53,739 nucleotides of DNA, from assembly GCA_027485145.1 (NCBI GenBank), contig JAIXRO010000088.1:1-53739 (forward strand). Direction: 5' to 3'. Source of the DNA: Hyphomonadaceae bacterium. GTDB taxonomy: Bacteria > Pseudomonadota > Alphaproteobacteria > Caulobacterales > Hyphomonadaceae. Below, piece by piece: positions 26,839-34,377 of the stretch (the stretch's first letter is position 1; every line of letters starts with the position of its first letter). The notes below the pieces were generated by a model. That model ran no database searches and was not told where the DNA came from. It worked only from the letters and a program-made list of their open reading frames with translations. The position numbers were made by a program, and so were the translations under genes.

Positions 26839-28179
26839 ATGGACTTTAACATACCGAAGGACATCGCCGACTATCTCGTCGTGCTGGACAAGTTCATCGA
26901 AGACGAGATCAAGCCGCTGCAGGCGCAGGACGATAACGAGCGCTTCTTCGATCATCGCCGCGAATGGGCCCGCACGGATTTTGACAATGAGGGCCTGCCG
27001 CGCCCGGAATGGGAAGCGCTGCTGCGCGAAGCCAAGAAGCGCGCCGACAAGGCGGGGCATCTGCGCTACGCCCTGCCGAAGGAGTTCGGCGGCCAGGACG
27101 GCACGAACCTCGGCATGGCCATCATCCGCGAGCATTTTGCGAAACAGGGCCTCGGCCTGCACAATGACCTTCAGAACGAGCACTCGATCGTCGGCAACTT
27201 CCCGCAGATCCTGATGCTGCGCGACTTTGCGCGGCCCGACCAGAAGCACCTCGCCGAGGCGGCGCTGAACGGCAAGTTCATCGCCTGTTTCGGTCTGACC
27301 GAGCCGAACCACGGCTCCGACGCGACGCACATGGAAACCCGCGCCGTCCGCACGAAGAAGGACGGCAAGGATGGCTGGCTGATCAATGGCGAGAAGATGT
27401 GGATCACCGGCATGCATGTGGCGACCCACATCATGTTGTTCTGCCGCACCAGCGGCAAGGACGGCGACGCGAAGGGCATCACCTGCCTGATCATCCCGGC
27501 GCGCGATCCCGGGGTGATCATCGAAGAGTACATGTGGACCTTCAACATGCCGACGGACCACCCGCGCCTCACCATCAAGGATGTCTGGGTGCCGGAAGAT
27601 GCCGTGTTCGGCCCGCCGGAAGGCGGCCTTGCGCTGGCCCAGCACTTCGTCCACGAGAACCGCATCCGCCAGGCGGCCTCCTCCTGCGGCGCGGCGATCT
27701 ACTGCATCAATGAGAGCGTGAAATACGCGAATGAGCGCAAGCCGTTCGGCAAGCCGCTCTCCACCAACCAGGCGATCCAGTTCCCGCTGGTGGAACTCGC
27801 CACGCAGGCCGAGATGCTCCGCCTGCTGATCTTCAAGACGGCCTGGGAGATGGACCAGATGTCCAAGCCGGAAGTGGCGATCCGCCTCTCCGACAAGGTC
27901 TCGATGTGTAACTACTACGCCAACCGCCTCGTCTGCGAAGCGGCTGACCGCGCGATGCAGGTGCATGGCGGCATCGGCTATTCCCGCCACAAGCCGTTCG
28001 AGCACATCTACCGCCACCACCGCCGCTACCGCATCACCGAAGGCTCCGAGGAGATCCAGATCCGCAAGGTCGCCGGCCACCTCTTCGGCTTCATGGGCCC
28101 GAACAAGCACGGCCAGCCGAAGGGCGAAACCGACGCCAAAGGCAAGAGCACGGAGCCGACGGATTTCGCGGTTCGGTAA
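26839..28179 (+). CDS. Acyl-CoA dehydrogenase
   Basis: A 446-residue FAD-dependent acyl-CoA dehydrogenase, catalysing alpha,beta-dehydrogenation of an acyl-CoA. Recognisable elements are ACFGLTEPNHGSDATHMETRA (FAD and substrate region) and VWVPEDAVFGPPEGG. The C-terminal MQVHGGIGYSRHKPFEHIYR is followed by the catalytic-type Glu in RITEGSEEIQIRK. It belongs near the ACAD10/11-like branch rather than the short-chain enzymes; chain length is not decidable. The ATG at 26839 sits six bases after a GGAGG, so an ATG four codons earlier is rejected. It is followed by the inverted-repeat element at 28213. Confidence 0.96.
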   Translation: MDFNIPKDIADYLVVLDKFIEDEIKPLQAQDDNERFFDHRREWARTDFDNEGLPRPEWEALLREAKKRADKAGHLRYALPKEFGGQDGTNLGMAIIREHFAKQGLGLHNDLQNEHSIVGNFPQILMLRDFARPDQKHLAEAALNGKFIACFGLTEPNHGSDATHMETRAVRTKKDGKDGWLINGEKMWITGMHVATHIMLFCRTSGKDGDAKGITCLIIPARDPGVIIEEYMWTFNMPTDHPRLTIKDVWVPEDAVFGPPEGGLALAQHFVHENRIRQAASSCGAAIYCINESVKYANERKPFGKPLSTNQAIQFPLVELATQAEMLRLLIFKTAWEMDQMSKPEVAIRLSDKVSMCNYYANRLVCEAADRAMQVHGGIGYSRHKPFEHIYRHHRRYRITEGSEEIQIRKVAGHLFGFMGPNKHGQPKGETDAKGKSTEPTDFAVR

Positions 28180-28212
28180 CGGGTGTTTCAGGCCGCCCGG
28201 GCTCCAAAACGT

Positions 28213-28320
28213 GTCATCCCGGCGAAAGCCGGGAACCAGACCTTCCGTCTGCGCACCATCAATTCGATTGCTCGAATCTGCTGTTGGAAAAGTCTGGGTC
28301 CCGGCTTTCGCCGGGATGAC
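28213..28320. repeat. 108-bp inverted-repeat element with GTCATCCCGGCGAAAGCCGGG ends
   Basis: Left arm 28213-28241 and right arm 28291-28320 are inverted copies of about 29 bases with roughly two differences. Each arm contains its own hairpin, CCCGGC-GAAA-GCCGGG. The 49-base centre holds a further small hairpin (ATTCGA ttgc TCGAAT, around 28262-28277). The arm sequence is of the dispersed REP-like type common in alphaproteobacteria. It sits between the convergent ends of the acyl-CoA dehydrogenase and tryptophanase genes, where it could act as a bidirectional terminator. No open frame across it is credible. Confidence 0.88.
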
Positions 28321-28357
28321 GAGTGGAGGGCTTTGACAAGCTCGCGCCGCTTGAGCC

Positions 28358-29722
28358 TTACAGCCTCTCAAACGCCGCCGTGAAATGCCGCATCATCGGC
28401 GGCTCCTTCACGATGCGCATCCCGCGCAGCGTGCCTTTCGAGGCCGCGACTTCTTCCAGCACTTCGACCACATAGTCCGCATGGCTCTGTGTGTAGACGC
28501 GGCGCGGCATGGCGAGGCGGACGAGGTCCATGGCGGCGGGGGCTTCGGTGCCGTCGGGTTTGCGGCCGAACATCACGGTGCCGATCTCGCAGGCGCGGAT
28601 GCCGCCCGCTTCATACATCGCGCAGGTGAGCGCCTGGCCGGGATATTCGAGCGGCGGAATGTGGGGCAGGAAGCTGCGCGCATCAATGAACACGGCATGG
28701 CCGCCTGCAGGCTTCACCACCGGAATGCCCATCGCATCCAGGCGTTCGGCGATATAGGAATTGCTCCGTACACGGTAGCGCAGGTAATCCTCGTCGATGA
28801 TTTCCTTCAGGCCCTGTGCAATCGCGTCAAGGTCGCGCCCCGCGAGGCCGCCATAGGTCGGAAAGCCTTCCGTCTGGATCAGCAGCGTGCGCGCCCGCTC
28901 TGCCAGCGCGTCATCATTCAGTGCCAGCCAGCCGCCGATATTGGCGAACGCGTCCTTCTTGGCGCTCATCGTCATCCCGTCGGTCACGGCGAAACAGTCG
29001 CGCACAATGTCCTTGATCGGACGGTCCGTGTGGCCTTCCTCGCGCAGCTTGATGAACCAGGCATTCTCCGCAAACCGGCAGCCATCAATGTAGAAGGGCT
29101 TGCCATGCGCCTTGGCGAGGGCCGCTGCGCCGCGGATGTTGGCAAGGCTCACCGGCTGGCCACCGCCGGCATTGTTGGTGATCGTCATCATCACCGTCGG
29201 GATTCGATGCCCCTCGGCGACCAGCACCCGTTCCAACGCCGCAAGATCCATATTGCCCTTGAACGGATGGTCGAGCGATGGCACGCGCCCCTCGGCAATC
29301 GGCAGGTCCAGTGCCTCCGCCCCCATCGCCTCGATGTTGCCGCGCGTCGTGTCGAAATGCGTGTTGGAGGGGATCAGGTCGCCGGTCTTCGCGATCAGCG
29401 TAAACAGGAGGTGCTCCGCCGCCCGGCCCTGGTGGGCGGGAATGATGTGGGCAAAGTCCATCAGGTCCTTCACCGCCGCCTCGAAGCGGTAAAAGCTGGG
29501 CGCCCCGGCATAGCTTTCGTCGCCGGTCATCACCGCGCCCCACTGCGCCGCGCTCATGGCGGAGGTGCCGGAATCGGTCAGCAGGTCGATGATCACATCG
29601 TCCGAATGCAGCTTGAACAGGTTGTAGCCGGCCGCCTTCAAAAGGCGTTCGCGCTCGGCGCGCGTGGTCATCCGGATCGGCTCGACGGACTTGATGCGGA
29701 ACGGTTCGACGATTGTCTTCAT
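28358..29722 (-). CDS. tnaA: Tryptophanase (tryptophan indole-lyase)
   Basis: A 454-residue PLP beta-eliminating lyase of the tryptophanase/tyrosine phenol-lyase family, opening with EPFRIKSVEPIRMTTRAER. The PLP lysine is Lys256 in SAKKDA. Two positions that separate the two enzymes favour tryptophanase: Asp124 in FDTTR (Asp137 in E. coli TnaA, Thr in the phenol-lyase) and His446 in RHFTA (His463 in TnaA, Phe in the phenol-lyase). Other parts, such as AGYNLFKL and YGGLAGRDLDA, are closer to tyrosine phenol-lyase. It would convert tryptophan to indole, pyruvate and ammonium. No tnaC-like leader or TnaB permease is visible. Confidence 0.88.
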   Translation of the reverse strand: MKTIVEPFRIKSVEPIRMTTRAERERLLKAAGYNLFKLHSDDVIIDLLTDSGTSAMSAAQWGAVMTGDESYAGAPSFYRFEAAVKDLMDFAHIIPAHQGRAAEHLLFTLIAKTGDLIPSNTHFDTTRGNIEAMGAEALDLPIAEGRVPSLDHPFKGNMDLAALERVLVAEGHRIPTVMMTITNNAGGGQPVSLANIRGAAALAKAHGKPFYIDGCRFAENAWFIKLREEGHTDRPIKDIVRDCFAVTDGMTMSAKKDAFANIGGWLALNDDALAERARTLLIQTEGFPTYGGLAGRDLDAIAQGLKEIIDEDYLRYRVRSNSYIAERLDAMGIPVVKPAGGHAVFIDARSFLPHIPPLEYPGQALTCAMYEAGGIRACEIGTVMFGRKPDGTEAPAAMDLVRLAMPRRVYTQSHADYVVEVLEEVAASKGTLRGMRIVKEPPMMRHFTAAFERL

Positions 29723-29918
29723 GGCTCACTCCCGGGCGTTATGTCCCTGAGTGTGAAGCGGTTTTTGCCGCTCCGCGCACAGGAACTCCTGCGCTGCGGT
29801 TGCCCCTCCGGTGCGCCGGAAGACGGCCGCGCTCAGCGCCTGTTGCGATGGCTTGGCCTTATCATGGGCCCCGGCCGGCTGCCAAGCGGGCCGCCCGGGT
29901 TAACAGCGCGTTCACCAT

Positions 29919-29969
29919 CTTCGGGGAGTCTCCCGCCACTGAATCAGAGCTTCCCCGAAGGATTTGGCG
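29919..29969 (+). promoter_or_regulatory. Leader hairpin covering the ribosome site of the 29970 gene
   Basis: CTTCGGGGA at 29919-29927 is exactly complementary to TCCCCGAAG at 29952-29960. The right arm overlaps the ribosome site AAGGA (29958-29962), 7 bases before the ATG at 29970. A smaller alternative hairpin, GGGA-GTC-TCCC (29924-29934), uses part of the left arm, so the two folds exclude each other. Confidence 0.5.
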
Positions 29970-31619
29970 ATGACCCTGCTTGAACGCGTAATCCGCAACC
30001 ACCGCTGCCGCTCAACGCACCATTTCATCGCGTTTGATGCGCTGTCCCTGATCGGCGGAGACGACGGCGAGGCCTGGAAATCGCTGTTCCTTGTCCATCA
30101 CGAACATCTCCTCAAAGGCGCCAAGGCGCCGGACGCCGAGTTCAAGGACTTCAAGAACCACGTGCTGCATGTTGGCGAAGGCGAATGGGGCGGCGCGCGC
30201 GCCAAGGCGCAGGAATGGTATGCCCGCGGCGTGGAACTGTTGACGATCAAGCGCTGGAGCGACGCGGCCTATGCCTTCGGCGTGCTCAGTCATTACTACG
30301 CCGACCCGATCCAGCCCTTCCATACGGGCCAGACGGAAGCCGAAGGCGTTATCCACCGCGCCGTCGAATGGAGCATCGCAAAATCCCGCGCCGACATCGA
30401 CGCCCGGATCGAAGCGGCAGGTTATCCGGACATCGCGGTTCCGGATGGGCTTGGCTTCGTCTCGGACATGGTTCGCGACGGCGCGCTGCGCAGCCACGCC
30501 TACTATCAAGTTTTCATTGACCATTACGACATCGACGCCGGTGTTGCCGATCCGCCGTCGGGTCTCGACGAGACCATGCGCGCCGCCATCGCGGACCTCG
30601 TGGGCTATGCCACCGCAGGCTTCGCCGCGATCCTGACGCGCGCCTTCGAGGAAGCCGCCGTCGCCCCGCCGAAAGTGAACCTGACCTTGCAGGGCTATAT
30701 CGAAACGCTCGACATCCCGCTGCGCTGGATCACCGCCAAGCTCGAAGACGCGGGCGACCGGCGCCAGGTCGAGCGGATGTATGCCGAGTTCCAGAAGACC
30801 GGGAAGGTGATCAAGACCCTGCCGGAGGACGACAAGGACATCCGCGCGCAGCACGCCCGCGAGGTGCGCCGCATCTCGCTGAAGAAGCTGAACGCAGAGC
30901 CGATCGGCCCGATCGGAACCCGGAACGAGAACCGGATTGCGGCGCCTGAGCCGGAACTGGTCCTTTCGGAAGACCAGGCGGTGCCGGCCAATGACGTGCC
31001 GCCGACCGAGCTGACGGAATTTGTCCGGCGGGAGTCCGGCCGCCAGCCGGCGCGCGGTCTCATGGGCACGCGCAAGCGTGTGGTTACGGCCGAGCCGGCG
31101 CTGGCCGACACTGAAACGGACGCGGAAGTCCTGTTTGATCCTCCCCCGCCGCCGGCCGCTGAGCCCAAAGCCGCGCCGGAGGCCGAACCGGCCGCGCGCG
31201 TCGGCAGTCTCACCCGGGACGATCCTGTCGTCGATGCGCCGTCGATCGGCCGCAAGACGGCCAAGCAACTCGCCCGCGCGGGGATCACGACGATTGGCGA
31301 CCTCTTGGACTGCGACCCTGAGATGGTCGAGCTTGAGCTCAACGTTCGCCACATCACCGCCGAAGCCATCCGCGCCTGGCAGGACCAGACGCAGCTGATG
31401 ATGGATGTGCCGGGCCTGCGCGTGCATGATGCGCAATTGCTAGTCGGCGCCGGGATCACCACGCGCGACGATCTCGCGAACGCTTCGGCCCGGACGATCT
31501 TCGAACTGGCGATGGAGTTCCTGTCGACGCCGGAGGGCGAGCGCGTACTGCGCGACGATCAGGTGCTCAACGAGGACGAAGTCGAAGGCTGGATCGAACT
31601 GGCGCAGGACGCCGCCTGA
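29970..31619 (+). CDS. Zinc-dependent phospholipase C-like protein fused to DUF4332
   Basis: A 549-residue protein in two parts. Residues about 1-235 resemble the helical zinc-dependent phospholipase C / S1-P1 fold, with HH and HE pairs (RSTHHFIAFDAL, VHHEHLL) and the key VLSHYYADPIQPFHTGQTEAE motif. A middle region (235-415) is helical then Pro/Ala/Glu-rich. The C-terminal part (about 415-545) is DUF4332, a helix-hairpin-helix type domain (PSIGRKTAKQLARAGITTIGDLL, then a second copy near VPGLRVHDAQLLVGAGI). There is no signal peptide, unlike secreted phospholipases C. Function unknown; a DNA- or RNA-linked hydrolase is one possibility. The stop abuts the convergent next gene (TGATCA). Confidence 0.88.
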   Translation: MTLLERVIRNHRCRSTHHFIAFDALSLIGGDDGEAWKSLFLVHHEHLLKGAKAPDAEFKDFKNHVLHVGEGEWGGARAKAQEWYARGVELLTIKRWSDAAYAFGVLSHYYADPIQPFHTGQTEAEGVIHRAVEWSIAKSRADIDARIEAAGYPDIAVPDGLGFVSDMVRDGALRSHAYYQVFIDHYDIDAGVADPPSGLDETMRAAIADLVGYATAGFAAILTRAFEEAAVAPPKVNLTLQGYIETLDIPLRWITAKLEDAGDRRQVERMYAEFQKTGKVIKTLPEDDKDIRAQHAREVRRISLKKLNAEPIGPIGTRNENRIAAPEPELVLSEDQAVPANDVPPTELTEFVRRESGRQPARGLMGTRKRVVTAEPALADTETDAEVLFDPPPPPAAEPKAAPEAEPAARVGSLTRDDPVVDAPSIGRKTAKQLARAGITTIGDLLDCDPEMVELELNVRHITAEAIRAWQDQTQLMMDVPGLRVHDAQLLVGAGITTRDDLANASARTIFELAMEFLSTPEGERVLRDDQVLNEDEVEGWIELAQDAA

Positions 31620-32600
31620 TCAGCGTTCCGGCCGAGCGACGCCGGCGGCTGCATATACGGCATCGATCAGGGCCATGTTGGCGACCGCGTCAGCGCCGCC
31701 GGTCAGCGGGCTTACCTTGCCCCACATCACATCGATCATGTGGGCGAGCTGGTAGTCATAAGTCTTGTCGCCGGACACGCTGTACCGGTTGAAGGATTTC
31801 CCGCGCCTGAGCGCGATCGAGTTTCCGAAACTGGGGTGGAGCGGATTGCTCGCGAGCAGCAGGCCATCCGTGCCCTGGATGGCCAGCAGGGCCTTGAACC
31901 GCTGGCCGGCCAGCATGGAGGTGTGGATCTTCGCCGTGGCACCGCCTTCGAATGTCAGGTCGGCAGATGTCTCGAGATCGACACCGCGCCGTCCGACGCG
32001 CGATGTAGCGGCAGTCACGGTCGCTTCCGAGCCGGCAACGGTGCGTGCCCAATGGAGCGCGTAGCAACCAAGGTCCATCAGCGCGCCGCCGCCCAGCGCA
32101 GGATCATGCCTCAACTCACCCGGCGTGTCCTTGATGGCGACCGAGAACTCGGCCTTGATCGCGCAGACACGCCCGATCGCGCCGCTGCGCAGCTGGCGCA
32201 GGATTTCCTCGAACATGGGGTGGAACCGGTAGTGAAAGGCTTCCAGCAGCGGGCGGCCGGTTCGCGCCGCGGCGTCCGTCATCGCGCGCGCCTCGTGCGC
32301 GTCCATCGCGAAGGGCTTCTCGCACAGCACGGCCTTGCCGGCTTCGAGCGCGGCAATCGTCAGGTCCGCATGCCGGTTCGGCGGAAGGGCATTATAAATG
32401 AGGTCGATGTCCGGCCGCGCGATCAGCGCCTCGTAACTTACCGCTGTCTCCGGAATGGCGTGCGTGTCTGCAAAGCTGCGCGCGCGTTCAGGATCGCGCG
32501 CCGCTACGCAGACGATCCGGCAATCGTCGCGCTTCTGCGCAGGCCGGATGATCGCATCCGGCGCGATGCGCGCCGCACCGAGAATACCTATCCGGATCAT
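31620..32600 (-). CDS. Gfo/Idh/MocA family oxidoreductase
   Basis: A 326-residue NAD(P)-dependent dehydrogenase. The Rossmann start is RIGILGAARIAPDAI and the catalytic EKPFAMDAHEA follows at about residues 95-105. The C-terminal half contains LEAFHYRFHPMFEEIL and GGGALMDLGCYALHWAR, typical of the glucose-fructose oxidoreductase / dihydrodiol dehydrogenase branch. The substrate is likely a sugar or polyol. The ATG at 32600 has GGGGGAG upstream; the frame runs on 10 codons but without a better site. It abuts the 29970 gene tail to tail. Confidence 0.92.
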   Translation of the reverse strand: MIRIGILGAARIAPDAIIRPAQKRDDCRIVCVAARDPERARSFADTHAIPETAVSYEALIARPDIDLIYNALPPNRHADLTIAALEAGKAVLCEKPFAMDAHEARAMTDAAARTGRPLLEAFHYRFHPMFEEILRQLRSGAIGRVCAIKAEFSVAIKDTPGELRHDPALGGGALMDLGCYALHWARTVAGSEATVTAATSRVGRRGVDLETSADLTFEGGATAKIHTSMLAGQRFKALLAIQGTDGLLLASNPLHPSFGNSIALRRGKSFNRYSVSGDKTYDYQLAHMIDVMWGKVSPLTGGADAVANMALIDAVYAAAGVARPER

Positions 32601-32647
32601 GCACGCTCCCCCTTTGCCGAACGAATACACGGCACATTACAGCAAGC

Positions 32648-32674
32648 GTAAACAAATCCGCCGCCGCTGTTTAC
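32648..32674. promoter_or_regulatory. Operator-like inverted repeat GTAAACA-N13-TGTTTAC
   Basis: Perfect 7-base arms at 32648-32654 and 32668-32674, with centres 20 bases apart (two helical turns), 48 bases upstream of the Gfo/Idh/MocA start. The geometry suits a dimeric repressor or activator. No matching regulator gene is adjacent. Confidence 0.45.
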
Positions 32675-32807
32675 CCCGCAATAACGCGCCTTAATCGCTT
32701 TCTTCATTCCGGGTCAAAAATAGTTCACGCGGGTAAGACTCTGGAAACCAGCGGAGGCGAAGTTGGGAGCTGTCCCGAGGCCATTGATCCTAGGAGTGCC
32801 TTTGCCC

Positions 32808-33233
32808 ATGATAGATGATCTCACAGCGCACATCGCTACAAGCAATGGCCTCGCGGACTCCGTTTCCCGCCGTGCACTGGGCATCGTCCTGAACGCTGCT
32901 GAGCGTCAGGGAAGCCCGCTGGCCGACGCAATCTTCCGCAATGTTCCCGGCGCGCGTGCTCTCGCTGCGCAGACGGGACATGAGATCGGCGCCCCGACAG
33001 GCGAGATCGCCCGCCTGATCGAACAGACACCGGGCGGACGCCGCCGCGTCTCCCTCTCGATGATTTCCGCACTCCAGGAAGCCGGCCTTGACCACAAGGC
33101 GATCGGCACGCTTCTGCCCTCGATCGGCAGCTGGATGCAGTCCGTATACGGCATGAATGACTTTGGCCATTTGGGTGACCTGATTGGCCATGCGGGCGAG
33201 CCGTCCCGCAGAGAGGGGGTGCGCGCCGCATAA
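32808..33233 (+). CDS. Conserved hypothetical helical protein
   Basis: A 141-residue, mainly helical soluble protein (MIDDLTAHIATSNGLADSV, AARALAAQ-like and ARLIEQTPGGRRRVSLS segments, GTLLPSIGSWMQSVYG). It has no signal peptide, cysteine or metal motif. It loosely recalls small helical domains such as DUF2780, but I would not assign it. The ATG at 32808 is 11 bases after AGGAG. TTG at 32802 and GTG at 32796 in the same frame are closer to it, so the exact start is uncertain. A strong terminator follows. Confidence 0.72.
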   Translation: MIDDLTAHIATSNGLADSVSRRALGIVLNAAERQGSPLADAIFRNVPGARALAAQTGHEIGAPTGEIARLIEQTPGGRRRVSLSMISALQEAGLDHKAIGTLLPSIGSWMQSVYGMNDFGHLGDLIGHAGEPSRREGVRAA

Positions 33234-33310
33234 CGCGCTGGTCCCGCGAAGCGAAGCTGACGCTGCCAAATCCAGACCCTCGTGGTCATTCGCGTCGTTT
33301 CAGAGTTACC

Positions 33311-33341
33311 GGGCCGCCCTCAGGGGCGGCCCTTTTCTTTT
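33311..33341 (+). terminator. Rho-independent terminator
   Basis: GGGCCGCCC at 33311-33319 and GGGCGGCCC at 33324-33332 form a stem with a TCAG loop, followed directly by TTTTCTTTT. It ends transcription of the gene at 32808-33233. Confidence 0.95.
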
Positions 33342-33386
33342 GCGCTGCTGCCCGCTAGAGCGCAGGGGCTGCACGAGAGACATGGC

Positions 33387-33668
33387 ATGAGCGACACCCA
33401 ACTGACCCGTCCGGACGAAGCGATCGCGCTGCGCCTGATTCAAACCATCCGCGCCGATGCAGAAGCGGTCTGCGCCCCTGACCAGGTGGACCTCGTCTCG
33501 GTGACGTTTGACGTGGCCGCCGCCGGCGCCGAGCCGTCAAACCTCACCTACAAGCCGCGGATTGACCGCAAGACCCGCACGATCCTCTTCACCGGTGGCT
33601 CCGCCGAGGGCGCCCGCGGCACCGTAATGACCGCCACTGCCGTTTACCGGATCACGCCGCGCGCCTAA
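33387..33668 (+). CDS. Small protein of unknown function
   Basis: A 93-residue protein with a helical N-terminus (DEAIALRLIQTIRADAEAV) and a beta-rich C-terminal half (VSVTFDVAAAGAEPSNLTYKPRIDRKTRTILFTGG). Its size and the final strand-rich part recall a hotdog-type domain fragment, but I would not claim it. The ATG at 33387 follows a weak GAGAGA. It is separated by a strong terminator from the gene before it and by 32 bases from the SDR gene after it. Confidence 0.6.
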   Translation: MSDTQLTRPDEAIALRLIQTIRADAEAVCAPDQVDLVSVTFDVAAAGAEPSNLTYKPRIDRKTRTILFTGGSAEGARGTVMTATAVYRITPRA

Positions 33669-33700
33669 GCTTGCCTGATACCAAGCTCCGGAGACAAGCC

Positions 33701-34372
33701 ATGCCGACCACGCTGATCACGGGTGCCAATCGCGGCATCGGCCTCGCCCTCGTGCGCGAATTCCAGGCCAAGGGCCACGACGTCATCGCCACGGCGCGGG
33801 ACCCGTCCGCCGCAACGGACCTGAAAGCGACCGGCGCCGAACTGCATGCGCTGGACGTGGCAGACCCTGCGTCAATTGCGGCCCTCGCCGCCGCCCTGAA
33901 AGGCAAGCCGATCGACATCCTGATCAACAATGCCGGCCTCGGCGACCGCGCCGACATGCCCGGGCTCGACTATGACCGCTTCGAGGAACTGCTCCGCGTC
34001 AATACGATCGCGCCGATCCGGGTTCTCGATGCCTTGACGCCGAATCTTGCCGCCGGGAAGGAAAAGATCGCCGCCGCGCTCTCCAGTCAGCTGGGTTCGA
34101 TCCAGAACACCGACATGAGTTTCGGCCTCGCCTACCGCGTCTCCAAGGCCGGCCTCAACATGGGCCTGCGCACGGCGGCGCATACGCTCGGCGCGAAAGG
34201 CATCACGTTGCTCGCGCTGCATCCCGGCTGGGTGAAGACGGACATGGGCGGGGAGGCCGCACCGGTCGAGCCCGCCGACAGCGCCGCGGGCCTCTACAAG
34301 GTGATTACCGGCGCTGGCCCGTCCCGCGAGCTGCGCTTTTTCGACTGGCGAGGCGAAACGCTGCCCTGGTAG
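33701..34372 (+). CDS. Short-chain dehydrogenase/reductase
   Basis: A 223-residue SDR. The nucleotide motif TGANRGIG is at residues 7-14, NNAG is present in DILINNAGLGDRAD, and the catalytic set Ser (SSQLGSI), Tyr and Lys (YRVSKAG) is complete. It resembles the C-factor/carbonyl reductase-like short SDRs, with the LLALHPGWVKTDMGG segment after the active site. The cofactor is probably NADP because of the Arg in TARD. The substrate is unknown. The ATG at 33701 is chosen by homology; a frame start 10 codons upstream is weaker. It is convergent with the RND pump. Confidence 0.9.
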   Translation: MPTTLITGANRGIGLALVREFQAKGHDVIATARDPSAATDLKATGAELHALDVADPASIAALAAALKGKPIDILINNAGLGDRADMPGLDYDRFEELLRVNTIAPIRVLDALTPNLAAGKEKIAAALSSQLGSIQNTDMSFGLAYRVSKAGLNMGLRTAAHTLGAKGITLLALHPGWVKTDMGGEAAPVEPADSAAGLYKVITGAGPSRELRFFDWRGETLPW

Positions 34373-34377
34373 GCGGC

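Noticed and set aside
28213-28320. CRISPR-like or phage attachment site reading of the inverted repeat
   Set aside because: There are only two inverted, not direct, copies and no array, cas gene or integrase is nearby.
28200-28340. Open frames encoding VIPAKAGTQ and GFRRDD-type peptides
   Set aside because: These peptides are the translation of the inverted-repeat element at 28213-28320. They appear in many wrongly predicted proteins and are not a gene.
28358-29722. Tyrosine phenol-lyase as identity
   Set aside because: The positions that separate the two enzymes, Asp124 and His446, are those of tryptophanase, though parts of the N-terminal half look phenol-lyase-like.
29723-29918. tnaC-like leader peptide or further element upstream of the tryptophanase
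   Set aside because: No short Trp-containing frame with a ribosome site is visible on the minus strand, and apart from the hairpin listed at 29919 I see nothing else structured in this gap.
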